Assembly: GCA_038496675.1 (NCBI GenBank)
Contig: CM076659.1
Coordinates: forward strand, 8,938,488-9,002,487
DNA from: Rachycentron canadum
Taxonomy: Eukaryota > Chordata > Actinopteri > Carangiformes > Rachycentridae
Length of the DNA stretch: 64,000 bases
Reading direction: 5' to 3'
A model generated the notes under the pieces. That model was given only the letters and a program-made list of their open reading frames with translations, had not been told where the DNA came from and ran no database searches. The first letter of the stretch is position 1. Each line of letters starts with the position of its first letter. The translations under genes were made by a program, and so were the position numbers. Below, one piece after another: positions 50,330-61,195 of the stretch.

Positions 50330-51717
50330 GGTGATCTTCACCTGGATCGTCCACTGAGGACACTGCATTAGGAAACTTGGATGCAAGTGTTGGATACAAG
50401 TTTCTGTGGGCGGTGTGTGTGTATGTGTGTGTCTGTGAGAGAGAGATTAGTTGTGGATTTGTACACTAGATGGCGCAATGCAGCAGTTCACAGCCTATTC
50501 AGAGGCCACTTTACCTAAATTAGAGCTTCCTTTTTTTTTCTTGGACACCAGCCACCCATCACATGGAAACCTCTGATTATTGATGTTTTTAATTATCCCA
50601 GCACACTTACTTCAACACACTGTTTACTTCATGCTCCTCTGAGAGTGAAGCTTTCCACGTATTTGCCCCAAATGAACTTTTGTATACTGAAAGTAAGTTT
50701 TTGCTCCTTAGGGAGTTTATGTAATTACTAATATGGAAATGACTGTAGGATGTAGAGACGCGCAGTGGGTCAGTGCTTCCTTAACACTAAATCTACACAG
50801 CCCTTATCAATCTTTGTGGTGTTTTTGTCCTCCCCTTTGTGTGTTTGGATGACATTGTGCAGCACATCACAAGCAGGCCCACTTTGTTTGTTTGTTTATT
50901 TATTTAAAATGTATTTTACATACATATCACATATCGTTTGGGCGCTGTGCAGCATAGAAACACAGGATCCTTGTTGGTGTCCCTGAACGCAGCCGAGCCA
51001 TCTCCTATGAACGACTTCAATAAGTTGAGGTGATTAAAAGGCTCTGTCATTATTCTTTCACTCGTTAAGACGGGATCTCGGATTTCAAGTGTCTCCTTTT
51101 ACACTCCCCGACCCGCCACATTCATCACGGCAGTGGAGCTGAAGTTTTATTGCGGCCGCTAGAGGTGGACGCAAAAAAAAAAAAAAAAAAAGTTGGGAGT
51201 TGTGGGATGGACTCAGAGGGCAACTAGTCCCAGTAGGCTCCACTCTCTCAGGGTTTTAAAAAAAAAAAAAAAAAAAAAAACGATCCGGGGCATAAGTCGA
51301 GAGCTGCTCTCTGTCTCTCATTTTTGACACAGTTCAACACATTTCATCCATTGGAAACTCCGGGTTATCCCTCGACGATATGGGCGTACCTCCGTGTTTT
51401 TTCATCACAGAGGAGTAAGGTGAGGGACGGGGGTCATAGCTCCATAAATAGTTGGTGTGGCACAGACTTTGGATGGACCCTGGAGGAGGAAATAGCCTCG
51501 CGCGCTGGAGAGTAGCGGCCACTTTTTTCTGCAAGTTGATACCTGATCTGTAGAAAAGGAGGAAAAAAAAAAAAAAAAAGTTCGTCTCAAGTTGTGGTGC
51601 ATCTGGCTAATATGGAGAGTCTATGATTCCGTATTGGCAGAGATATAAATTGCTTTATTTTTCTCACAGAGTGCGATGTAGTTCGACTTCACCTCCGAAA
51701 GTGAGCTATTTGTCAAG
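50330..51717 (+). promoter_or_regulatory. bmp5: bmp5 promoter region and 5' UTR
   Basis: This stretch separates col21a1 from bmp5. A TATA-like CATAAATA lies at 51443-51450, which would put a start site near 51475 and give a 5' UTR of about 240 nt. Three long A-runs (about 51174-51191, 51258-51280, 51563-51579) punctuate the last 550 nt before the ATG. A GC-richer patch at 51090-51170 contains GCGGCCGC. The start site is not proven. Confidence 0.4.
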
Positions 51718-52228
51718 ATGACAGCGCTTACACCTTTGAACCGCGCTGTGCTGGGACTTGCGTGGAGCTGCCTGAGTTTTCTGTCCTGCGCTCATTGCGG
51801 CTTAAGTGACAACCATGTGCACTCCAGTTTTATTTACAGGAGGTTGCGCAATCACGAGCGCAGGGAGATCCAGAGAGAGATCCTCTCCATCCTGGGCTTG
51901 CCTCACCGTCCGAGGCCCTTCTCTCCGGGGAAGCAGGCTTCCTCCGCGCCGCTCTTCATGCTCGACCTGTACAACGCGATGGCCGTGGAGGAGGAGGAGG
52001 AGGGGGAGGGGGGGGAGGGGGCACAGCAGGGCGCGGGGAAGAGCTTCAGTGCCAAGGCTCAAGGGCACTCCAGGAAAGGTTACTACGGCGCCCAGCATGC
52101 CGGGTACTCCCGTGTGGCACAGCCTTACCGAGCGGCCCCTCTGTTGGGCCACAGCCCCGCTCTCACCACAGCGCACGACACCAACTTTCTCAATGACGCC
52201 GACATGGTGATGAGCTTTGTCAACTTGG
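51718..52228 (+). CDS. bmp5: bmp5 exon 1: signal peptide and N-terminal prodomain
   Basis: The ATG at 51718 (context CAAGATGA) opens a hydrophobic leader (AVLGLAWSCLSFLSC). The conserved block ILGLPHRPRPFSPGKQ and the alpha-helix LFMLDLYNAM follow. Residues 91-107 are a run of Glu and Gly (EEEEEGEGGEG, then AQQGAG) coded by a GAG/GGG tract at 51988-52020. The run replaces the less repetitive linker of the human protein. Confidence 0.95.
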
Positions 52229-55200
52229 GTAAGTGACAGTGAAGCTGCTTCTATTAAATGAGAATTAATGAACTGATCCGAAGGAAATGCAGGCGGCTCC
52301 TGATCTCAGGCCAAACACTTTCGTTTGGCATCTTCAAGAAAAAACAAAACAAAAACAAAAACAAATCCCACTCATCTTGTCATTAGTGGTGGGAAGACAA
52401 TCATATTTTTTAGATGCAAATTTTTCTTCAATGCTCTGCAGACAAGGGAACATAAGGACATACTCCAGTGTGAAAGGCCGATTGAAATGAATTAAAAAGT
52501 CTGTTTATCGGCCTGTCTGTTGTATCGTCGGTTACATCAGCAGGTGGAGTTCACTAAGTTCGTCAAAAATAACTGTAGATTTGCTTTAAATCATCGAAAT
52601 TCCCCAATTTAGAAAAAAAACAACAACAACAACAACAAAAAAACACGCAACAATTGTGCTGAACGTCTAATTCAGTTTTGTTGACTGACCTCTTATTCAT
52701 TCATTCGTTGTGTATTATTTATTCGGAATTTCTAAAATTAAAAGACAAATTTCCCAAGGACTTTTTCAGACATGAGTCATTATCTGTGTGTCCAGTTGCT
52801 TTAGCCTCCTGTGAAATATTTCTCATTTAACAGAATGAAGGCCAACATTTTGACCTCACGTGTTTGTGCTGCTTTCCATTAAAAAGCAGCTGATGTGTAT
52901 AATGATTGTGTTTGTTCAGTAGCTGTGACCTTTAACCCTGCAGTTCAGAGCAACTTATCAGATGACTGTCTGACCTTGAGAAAATTGGTCTAAATTATTT
53001 CCTGTTGTTAAAAGGGGAGTGATATTGACTGATGCATTGAGGCTCTGTCACCACGAGAAAGCTCTGTACTAAATGTCTGTGCTCTTTGCAGCATTTATTG
53101 AGATTTAAAATATTAAACCTACTTCATAGAAACATACTCAAAAACACTCAAAAGTAGAATATGATGCAGCATTGCAGAATCATAAATGGATGGTCAACGA
53201 AACAGCGTTTGCAAAACATCGACGGTGTAATTTTAAGGAGTTTTTTTTTCTTGAATATATAGAAAAAACATGTAAAGGTGAATTTGTGTTGAGTTTCTTG
53301 GGAGTATAATCCCTCACCTTGGCCTGAGCCCATCTGTTTCCACTTACCATTATACCAGGGCATGTACACTGTCAGCCTTGAAAGCTCTGCTCTCGTTCTG
53401 GGGACTGTCAGTGAAGTGTTCAATGGGGCTCTGTCTTTATTACAGTATGCTCAAATATAGCTACTGACCTCAGCTGTTTTAGAAACGTCTATGTGGGATC
53501 TCGTGTAGTTTAATGTGCTCACTGTACGTATGAATAGAAAGTCAGCCATTTGTATGCAAGAGCAGTAAAGAGGTAATGATAGAACATGCCATTTATTAAT
53601 CCTAATGACAAAACAAGGATACGGCACTGGCTGCAAGGATACTACTGAATTGAATTAATATGCAACACATCAACAAGACAACATGAATGCACGCTGCTCA
53701 CTTTTTCCCGGGGAGTGAGGTCATTATTATTTAATCTTTAACTATTTGAAAGTTAAATGCTCCACACTCTCAGTGGCACTTCTGCTTCAGATTACTGCCT
53801 GTGGCTAAAATAATGGAACACGCTCAGTTGGTGAAAGTCAGACCTGACCTCTGACCTCTCTGTGCTAAGTAGCCGCAGGCGTTCTTTTGATAAAATATCA
53901 GGGAAATGCACCGCATGATATCACCCCGGATGTCAGAAAATTCATTGATCTCAGCCACATGCCTCTTCTCCGCTAAGAGTCAGGGGGGTAACACAGTTTG
54001 GCAGTCAGTGTTTAGCAGCATCAAACTATCTTTAGTCAGCAGGTGGTAAATTGATGCACCGAGGCTCCTCATTGAGGTTATACAAGGGTTATACATTTTA
54101 TTGAACGACTTTATCTGAAAAATGAAGAAGTAAAGATCTTTTATTCATTCACATAGGAGTTTTCTAGGCCTAAAAGGATACCCCAAATTATTAATTATAT
54201 TAGAAATATTGAGTTTTAAAGGTCAAGGGTCATTAAAGACTCTTTGTATTCTACTACTCTGCATTATATGCAACCTACAGGAGGTCAGCAAAAGGTCAGA
54301 AATGAGGTCAGAGTAGATGCTCACATGATGTTGAAGAATTCTGTCTGGTCTTTTCTCTCACTTGAGGATCAGACCAAAGTGTTTTTAATTGAAATCAGCC
54401 TGTTTTTCTTAACTGACAGCCCATTCATCATGGCCAGAGAATGCAGTTAAGGCACACAGTAGAGGGCCTGTCTGGGAACTGCTACCTGTATTCAGTTGAC
54501 TGATTTAATGAACTGGAAAGTGCTTTTGTTGGTAGTCAAAATGTTTGGATTGGACCCGGAATGTAAAAGAAGATGTTATAAATTACTCTCTTTCTGTGCA
54601 TTAATACTGGCATGTTTTCTCTTTTGATCAACACACACAGCAGTTCAAGAGGTGAAGCCATATTTTTTGATCAGTGTTAAGTTTGCTGCCAGTAAAAAAT
54701 GAAATTCATCATTATATATGTTCTTTCCCAGTGGAGAAAGATAAAGATTTTTCCCACCAGCGAAGACACTTCAAGGAGTTCCGTTTTGATCTGACTCAGA
54801 TCCCAGATGGAGAGGCAGTGACTGCTGCAGAGTTTCGGATCTATAAGGACCGCAGTCATGCCCGCTACGACAATAATACTCTGAAGGTTTCCATATATCA
54901 AGTCATCAAGGAGTATCAAAACAAGTAAGTTACAAACTCAGAGGGGAATCGTCTCTAAGTGCCACATTAAAGTACATTTCTGAGGTACTTGTACTTCAGA
55001 AAGTATTTCCATTTTCTGCTACTTTATACTTTATACTTCTACACCAAAGACAGTCATATACAAACTATGTATTTTTTTATCACTCTACATTTATGCAACT
55101 AAAAATGTATGACCAACTTAAAAAAAAACTTGTTTTACAGCTACTGTTTTTGATTAAACTAATAAAAATATGTGAAGTAATAAAATTTTGCCCTTTCTCA

Positions 55201-58200
55201 ACCAGTTAAAACACCAATATGCTGCATTCTCTACTGCATTGGTAATTATGTCCTAGTATTATAGTATAACACTTTGATGGGGGCATACTTCATGAGCATT
55301 TTCTACTTTTTCATGTACTTTTGTAAAATTATGAATGCAGGCCTTTTACTTGTATTGCTTCTCTTATTCAGTTTAAACAGCTCATTATTTCTTGCACTGA
55401 TGATTAGAGGATATTTTCTATATTTTATATTGGGAATAAACAGATGCTGATCATTGACATTTGACAAAAATGTACTCTGGCCTCATAAAATCAGCAAGTC
55501 CCAGAGAAATTAAACATCTCAAAAAAATAAAAATAAAAAAAATAATACAGGCCATGGAGGCCTGTTCACGGTTATCTGAAATGCTGTTAAACACAGAGCA
55601 CAAAGGAAACACCATCCTGTTTGCAACTGCAAATTGATGGAAAGAAAACAGAAATAGCTGTTACTTCAGCTGTGCTTTGATCCCCTGCAGTAATCTTATT
55701 TCACAGTTTAAAAAAAAAAAAGAAAAGGCAAACAGTCCAGCAGCTATTGTCTTGTACGGCTGAAACTTTCCACTTTCACAGAACGTCCTTCTATCTCCAA
55801 CTCTGTTCTCCTTCACTCGCACCATGTCTGCCTTACAAATATAGTTCTCGGATAAAGAGAGCTCCATTAGCAAGTTGGCCACTTATGAAGCTCAGAAGGT
55901 CCATCAGTTATCACTCGTCTTGTGTTGCCTGCCAAGCTGGCCGCGTCCCAGATGAAACCCTGAGGGCCCATATTAGGGGGGAGGGGGTCCCTCGGGTGCT
56001 CCCATGATCACTGTTATGCCCACCACCTGCCTGCCTTAACAATATACCGGAAGTTTAAACCATGACATAGCTGAATACACAAGGGTGTACTTAAAAGTGG
56101 GCCCACATTTGCTTGCCAAAAATGTGTGTGGGTGATTGAAGGGGAGATATGGCCCTCCTGGGCTTTGAAAAGGTCCAAGTCAATGGACTCTGCCATCTTA
56201 AAGGGGAAGACTGTTCAGTTTAGGTTTTCACACACGTTTTCACGAGGAATCGCACATTTCACTCAGTATTCACCAAGAGGAGCAGTGCTCTCCTGGTGCT
56301 AGAAATCTTAGACGCAATATCGGAAAATGTGATCTTAAAACATTTTCTCTCAGTGTTTTTCTCAACTTAAAAAGCACTAATTAATCTGGGTTCATAGCTT
56401 CATAGCTTGTGAAGCCATACACATTCTTTTATGTCTATTTTTACCAGCTTGGATAAAATGTTAATAGTCAAATTGGTCACAGACTTCGGTCAGTTATTTC
56501 CACTCATGCACAAACTAAAAGTACAGTTAAGTTGTGGTTTCTAACTAACAGCAGCATCCCCAGTTCATGGTCTGCTACAGTTTTTGTAGCTCTCTCTCTC
56601 CACTCACTTCCTGTTAATACTTTGAAAATTGCTTTGTTAGGGTTGAGTAAAGGTTGCAGTCATTGTTAAATAAGTGCAGTACTTCTTACTTACCAGCACT
56701 TACCAGCATGAGTATGAGTTTAAACTGGAGATGCTGGTGTTAAAGGTGCCCTGTCGAAGTTGTCATATGTCTATGTTCACTGTTTCTCCACCATCAACCT
56801 GGCCTGACTTTTTACTCCACTATATGAATGTTCTGTATCGAACTTTTTCATTGAGCATACACTGCCAATTAGTGGCATATGAACAGAATTTGTAGGAAAC
56901 AGACTGAAAGGGAACTGAAAGTCTAAAAAAAAGGCATAATTTAGTTATTGGTATCCCTGGTATCCACCCAGTTAAACTCGCTCTCTGTTGAACAGTACAT
57001 CCAGTAATCACAGAATAATGGAGGGCTGAGTAGCAAATTCTTACCTACAGAAACTGAATTATCACAGGATGTAAACTTAATGCCGCACATTTCAAAGAGG
57101 AAGTTCAGCAGGAAGTCACTCATAAGGATTAACCTTGTGTGGTTGAGTTTTATTACACCTGTAATAAACACATGAATAGTTCCTGAACTCTTGAGACCAC
57201 ATGGAAAATCTCGGTTCTCTCCAACCAGAACCATGTAACCACAAAAACTGAATAGGCCTTATCCGATCTGCTGCCTGAAAGGAATCCAATGCAAATTGCG
57301 AAGCGGGGGCTTTTTCAACTAAGGGTTGATTGATGCCTTATGTCAGACTCATGTTAAAAATACACAAGGTTTTGCCCATCAAATAGCTGAAATCTTGGCA
57401 CGCGTTTTGCCACACAGCTCTGCAGTTCATTACAAGTCACAACTTCTTCAGCGTTGGAGGCGCTCTTTCTTTTTATCTCCACTTTTTTTTTTTTTTTGGA
57501 GAAGAATTATTGGTTTCAAACAGATAAAGAAATGAGGAAACTAATAAAAGCCACTCAGATTCTGGCTTCTGCTACAGAGTTTGGACTAAAGCATCCATTT
57601 GTGATCAGTCAGATACCTCCTTTATCTCTTGTCTAAGTGGTTAAGACCTCTTGGATTCAATCTAAATACCCTAAGGAAGCATATGGTTTCTTTTCTGTGT
57701 CCAATTAGAGTTATGCAGAAATAAGGTCCACAGACCATTTTTATTTAATAAGCTGTAGTCGGCACAGAGTTTTTGTAATTTGTTTATCATGTAGCAGTAA
57801 AGTGACCACATTCATTTCACCATGTTTGAGAAGCAGTGGTCTGAAATGCAGGAGTAATAAACTTAAAAACCAACATACCCACAGAGATACAGATTAATTT
57901 GCACTGGATTATGATACATTTTTTTAATAACCAGAAAACATAATGTATGTTCTTGCTGTGCAAAAAGCAGCTGCAGCTTGCATGACTGTTCGAGTCTGCA
58001 TCATTTCAACTCGATTTATTTAATACAGATGGCTTTCTCTCATTGTTTTTTCTTACCTTTAGAGATGCAGAGACGTTCATGCTCGACTCCAAAAAGGTCC
58101 AGGCCTCTGATGGGGGCTGGCTGGTGTTTGACATCACGGCCACGAGTAACCACTGGGTGATGAACCCACAGCAGAACTTGGGCCTGCAGCTCTGTGTGGA

Positions 58201-60304
58201 GACTGTAGATGGCAAGTAACTTTCAGTTTCTATGAATTTGACACTTGTTCCTTTATTTATTTATTCATTTCAGACTCTTGGAATCTACAAAGGGTCAGGA
58301 AGTTCATCTTTTCAGACAATCCACAATATCTGTGTTTGATTAAAATGTGTATTTTCATTGACTTCAGGGCAAATGTGACTTGTACATTTGACTGTTTGTG
58401 GATTGTGAACACTTATCACCAATAAATTATCACGAATCCACTAAAAAGATTAATGGGTTGATGCAGTCTTTGTATTTGTTAAAATGCTGGAGTAGAGCCT
58501 TACCTTGAAAGCAGCCATAAAATAATAAAATATCCATTTTTTTCTTCAGTTTTGTTTTGAAAGTTTTATTTACCTGCTGACTTTTAAAGGACGGAGTATC
58601 AACATAAAATCTGCTGGAATCATTGGGAGGAACGGGCCCCAGTCCAAGCAGCCCTTCCTGGTTGCTTTCTTCAAGGCCAGCGGGGTGTTACTTCGCTCTG
58701 TCAGAGCTGCTGGTGGGAAGAAAAAGAACCACAATCGCAATAAATCCACCAATCAACAAGAATCATCTAGGGCGCCAAAAACTGGAGGTATGTGCACTTT
58801 TTATGATGTGATAGATTTTTTACTATAATTTCTTTTCCATTAAATGTCTTAATTAGATACATTTTAAACCACATGCATCAGTCTGTCCCGTCTGTTTGTC
58901 AGGCTAACCAACGTGATAGTCTGCAGCTAGATATCTCCACAAACACTGGCCAGCTTGCCATAAAATTAAAAAAATAATATTTTAATCATCTGTTCACAGT
59001 GGTGGGACATCTGCTGTGAATTTAGGATGGAATGAACTTTTAATCTTGTCAATAGCTTCCTCCCACAAAATGTTCTTTTGTTTGTTTCGCCAAAACATTT
59101 TATTTTAAAATATTACGCTGCAGAAAACTCATTTCTTATTTGGCAAAAAATGATTCACTTCACGATTCACTTCTGCATGTCAGCTGTGCTAAACGGCTGT
59201 CCCACACTGCTGTGAATGTATTAATACACAGAGTAATTGAGAGAGAGGCATAATGGCTAGTGGCTTATCTATAATGCACTGAGCTGTACATTTCATTAAT
59301 CATGAATCATTAATAATTTCATGAAATAATGAATAATCTAGGACATTGATGGATGTTTTGCTGTCGTCCTCTCGTTCATTGTGTCTGTTTTATAAATTAA
59401 TGATACTTGTCCGCTCTACAGTTACAGCTTCTCAACATCCGCAGGCAGTATTTTTTGTGCAACATGTACTTTTTGCTAATAGTTTATTGGAAACATTTCC
59501 AAACAATGTGTTACTGTATCCGCAGTGTGTGTTTAACCAGTGCTGCATGTGTCTTTACTGCAGAATCCGTTCATGAGTTTTACAGTTGTAACAGTTGTAA
59601 AAATCTTCCCATAATAAGCAAACGGCATAAAGAGGTGTTACTTTCTGTCACAGCACGTCTTAACCTTCATTCTCAGATTATAACACCAGTGAACAGAAGC
59701 AAGCCTGTAAGAAGCATGAACTTTATGTCAGCTTTCGAGATTTGGGCTGGCAGGTGAGACAAAATGATTTTACTTCTTCTGCACCAAACACTGGTAGAAC
59801 TAAGACACGGTAATAATGCAATGAATGATACACATCTTTAAATCAGATTACATAGTCACAATGAGAAAACACTACCTGTGTCACAAATGAAACCAAACAA
59901 ATTGTCCTGTTTTTGTCAAGGATTGGATCATTGCACCTGAGGGCTATGCTGCTTTTTACTGTGATGGTGAATGCTCGTTTCCACTCAACGCACACATGAA
60001 CGCAACAAATCATGCAATAGTGCAAACCCTGGTAAGTGCATTGCACATGTGTCCTGTAATAAAGCCATGTTCTGAGCGACCGCAGTCTTCCCAGCAGTGA
60101 TTATTCATTTGAATCTCGCTGTACAACCTGCTTTTTTTATGCTCTCATTTATAGGTCCATTTAATGTTTCCTGACAATGTGCCAAAGCCATGCTGTGCCC
60201 CAACCAAGCTCAACGCAATATCAGTACTTTACTTCGATGACAGCTCAAACGTTATCCTCAAGAAATACAGAAATATGGTAGTTAGGTCTTGCGGCTGCCA
60301 TTAG
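51718..60304 (+). CDS. bmp5: bone morphogenetic protein 5 preproprotein, 462 aa
   Basis: A complete gene: exons 51718-52228, 54732-54924, 58063-58211, 58590-58787, 59677-59753, 59921-60031 and 60155-60304 (stop TAG). They join to 463 codons including the stop (human about 454 aa). The product is a secreted TGF-beta superfamily ligand of the BMP5/6/7 group. It acts through BMP receptors and SMAD1/5/8 in skeletal and soft-tissue patterning. It is identified as BMP5 rather than BMP6, BMP7 or BMP8 by the prodomain (GDNHVHSS-like start, FIYRRLRNHERRE, HDTNFLNDADMVMSFVNL), by mature-domain details (NHNRNKS) and by its position next to col21a1. The signal peptide is about residues 1-27. The convertase site is RSVR (320-323), leaving a 139-residue mature chain with all seven cysteines. 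Intron 3 starts with GC, not GT. Confidence 0.97.
52229..54731. other. bmp5 intron 1
   Basis: AT-rich intron of 2.5 kb with an A/C-rich low-complexity stretch at 52608-52645. No other element was recognised. Confidence 0.5.
54732..58787 (+). CDS. bmp5: bmp5 exons 2-4: prodomain and cleavage site
   Basis: Exons are 54732-54924, 58063-58211 and 58590-58787. They contain FRFDLTQIPDGEAVTAAEFR, the DITATSNHW block and QSKQPFLVAFFKAS, then RSVR followed by AAGGKKKNHNRNKS at the mature N-terminus. Exon 3 ends at GATG before GCAAGT. Only this GC donor keeps the frame into GRSINI. Confidence 0.95.
54925..58062. other. bmp5 intron 2
   Basis: The largest bmp5 intron, 3.1 kb. It has short A- or T-runs (55535-55545, 55708-55720, 57483-57498). 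No exon or repeat family was recognised. Open frames of 60-97 codons on both strands look random. Confidence 0.5.
58212..58589 (+). other. bmp5: GC-AG intron (bmp5 intron 3)
   Basis: The exon ends ...GATG and the intron begins GCAAGT. The acceptor is TTTTAAAG before 58590. The nearby GT at 58216 would break the frame. The rest of the donor is a perfect consensus, which is usual for GC donors. Confidence 0.85.
59215..59340. promoter_or_regulatory. TAAT/ATTA-dense block in bmp5 intron 4 (candidate enhancer)
   Basis: Roughly ten TAAT/ATTA cores lie within 125 nt, including CATTAATCATGAATCATTAA. This is the kind of density seen in homeodomain-bound conserved elements. AT-rich background could also produce it. 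Confidence 0.25.
59677..60304 (+). CDS. bmp5: bmp5 exons 5-7: mature cystine-knot domain
   Basis: Exons are 59677-59753, 59921-60031 and 60155-60304. Key stretches are ACKKHELYVSFRDLGWQ, APEGYAAFYCDGEC, NATNHAIVQTL, VPKPCCAPTKLNAISVLYFD and the end VVRSCGCH. All seven cysteines are present, including the one that forms the intermolecular bond (second Cys of KPCC). One conserved N-glycosylation site (NATN) is seen. The domain appears fully functional. Confidence 0.97.
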
Positions 60305-61195
60305 TGGCCAGGCTAACTTTAATTTATGTTATCTGGTATGGGATTCGCTGGAAAACACATCTGCTACAGGTGTGATGTGATGTACAGTATTATGTATATA
60401 AAGTTTTATTACCTAATTTATTTTCTTTCTTTTTTTTTTTTTTAAAAATTAGCACTGAATATTGTGATATTTAAATGATTAGGACAAAATGATTTTACTT
60501 TACACCAGTTATCTCATAACTTTTGTGTCCATTGGCATATACTCCCTCCTAGTTACGTCTGTATAACTTTTATGAGTAAATTATTCACTGGAGTCATTGT
60601 GATATGTTAGGTTGCTTCCCCTCCTTCTTGTTTTCCCCTTTTTTTTCAACATAAAATGTGTGGTTTTTTTTTTCTTTTTCTGCTGACCAACAATTATAAG
60701 TGACAGACCGAATAATGTCGCAAAAATTGTGCTTTGAAAATTCATCTGATAAACAAGGGAGACGTCACAACTTGAACAGGCTGTAATCAGATTGAATCAC
60801 TGGAAAAAAAAACAAAAAAAAAAAAACAGTGAGTGTTCTCTAATGTAAACCAAACTGCCCAAAGCTATTTTCAAGCTGTCACCGTCTTTCAGCACTGATA
60901 CTGTTTCACCTCTTCACCTCGTCCATGTCAGCTTTTCTTTTGTTGTTTTTTATAAGCGAGCAAGGGGAATTGTGTCAGTCTGGAATGAAACTCTTATTAC
61001 GTTGAGTGTTATGAATGCTTTACAATGTAGGTTTTTTTTTTTTTTGTTTGGTTTTTTTTATGCAGTGTCAATTTAAACCTCTTCCATAAACACTGTTCCT
61101 CTGTGTCATGCTAATTCTACTTCTTATTTGGGGAAAGTATATCTCAATGTAGAGTGTTGTGTATTTTAATAAATGTACCACTTGAAAACCACTAT
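60305..61195 (+). other. bmp5: bmp5 3' UTR with poly(A) signal
   Basis: AT-rich trailer with several T- and A-runs (60430-60443, 60665-60673, 60803-60826, 61031-61045). The likely signal is AATAAA at 61168-61173. The end point is an estimate. Confidence 0.5.
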
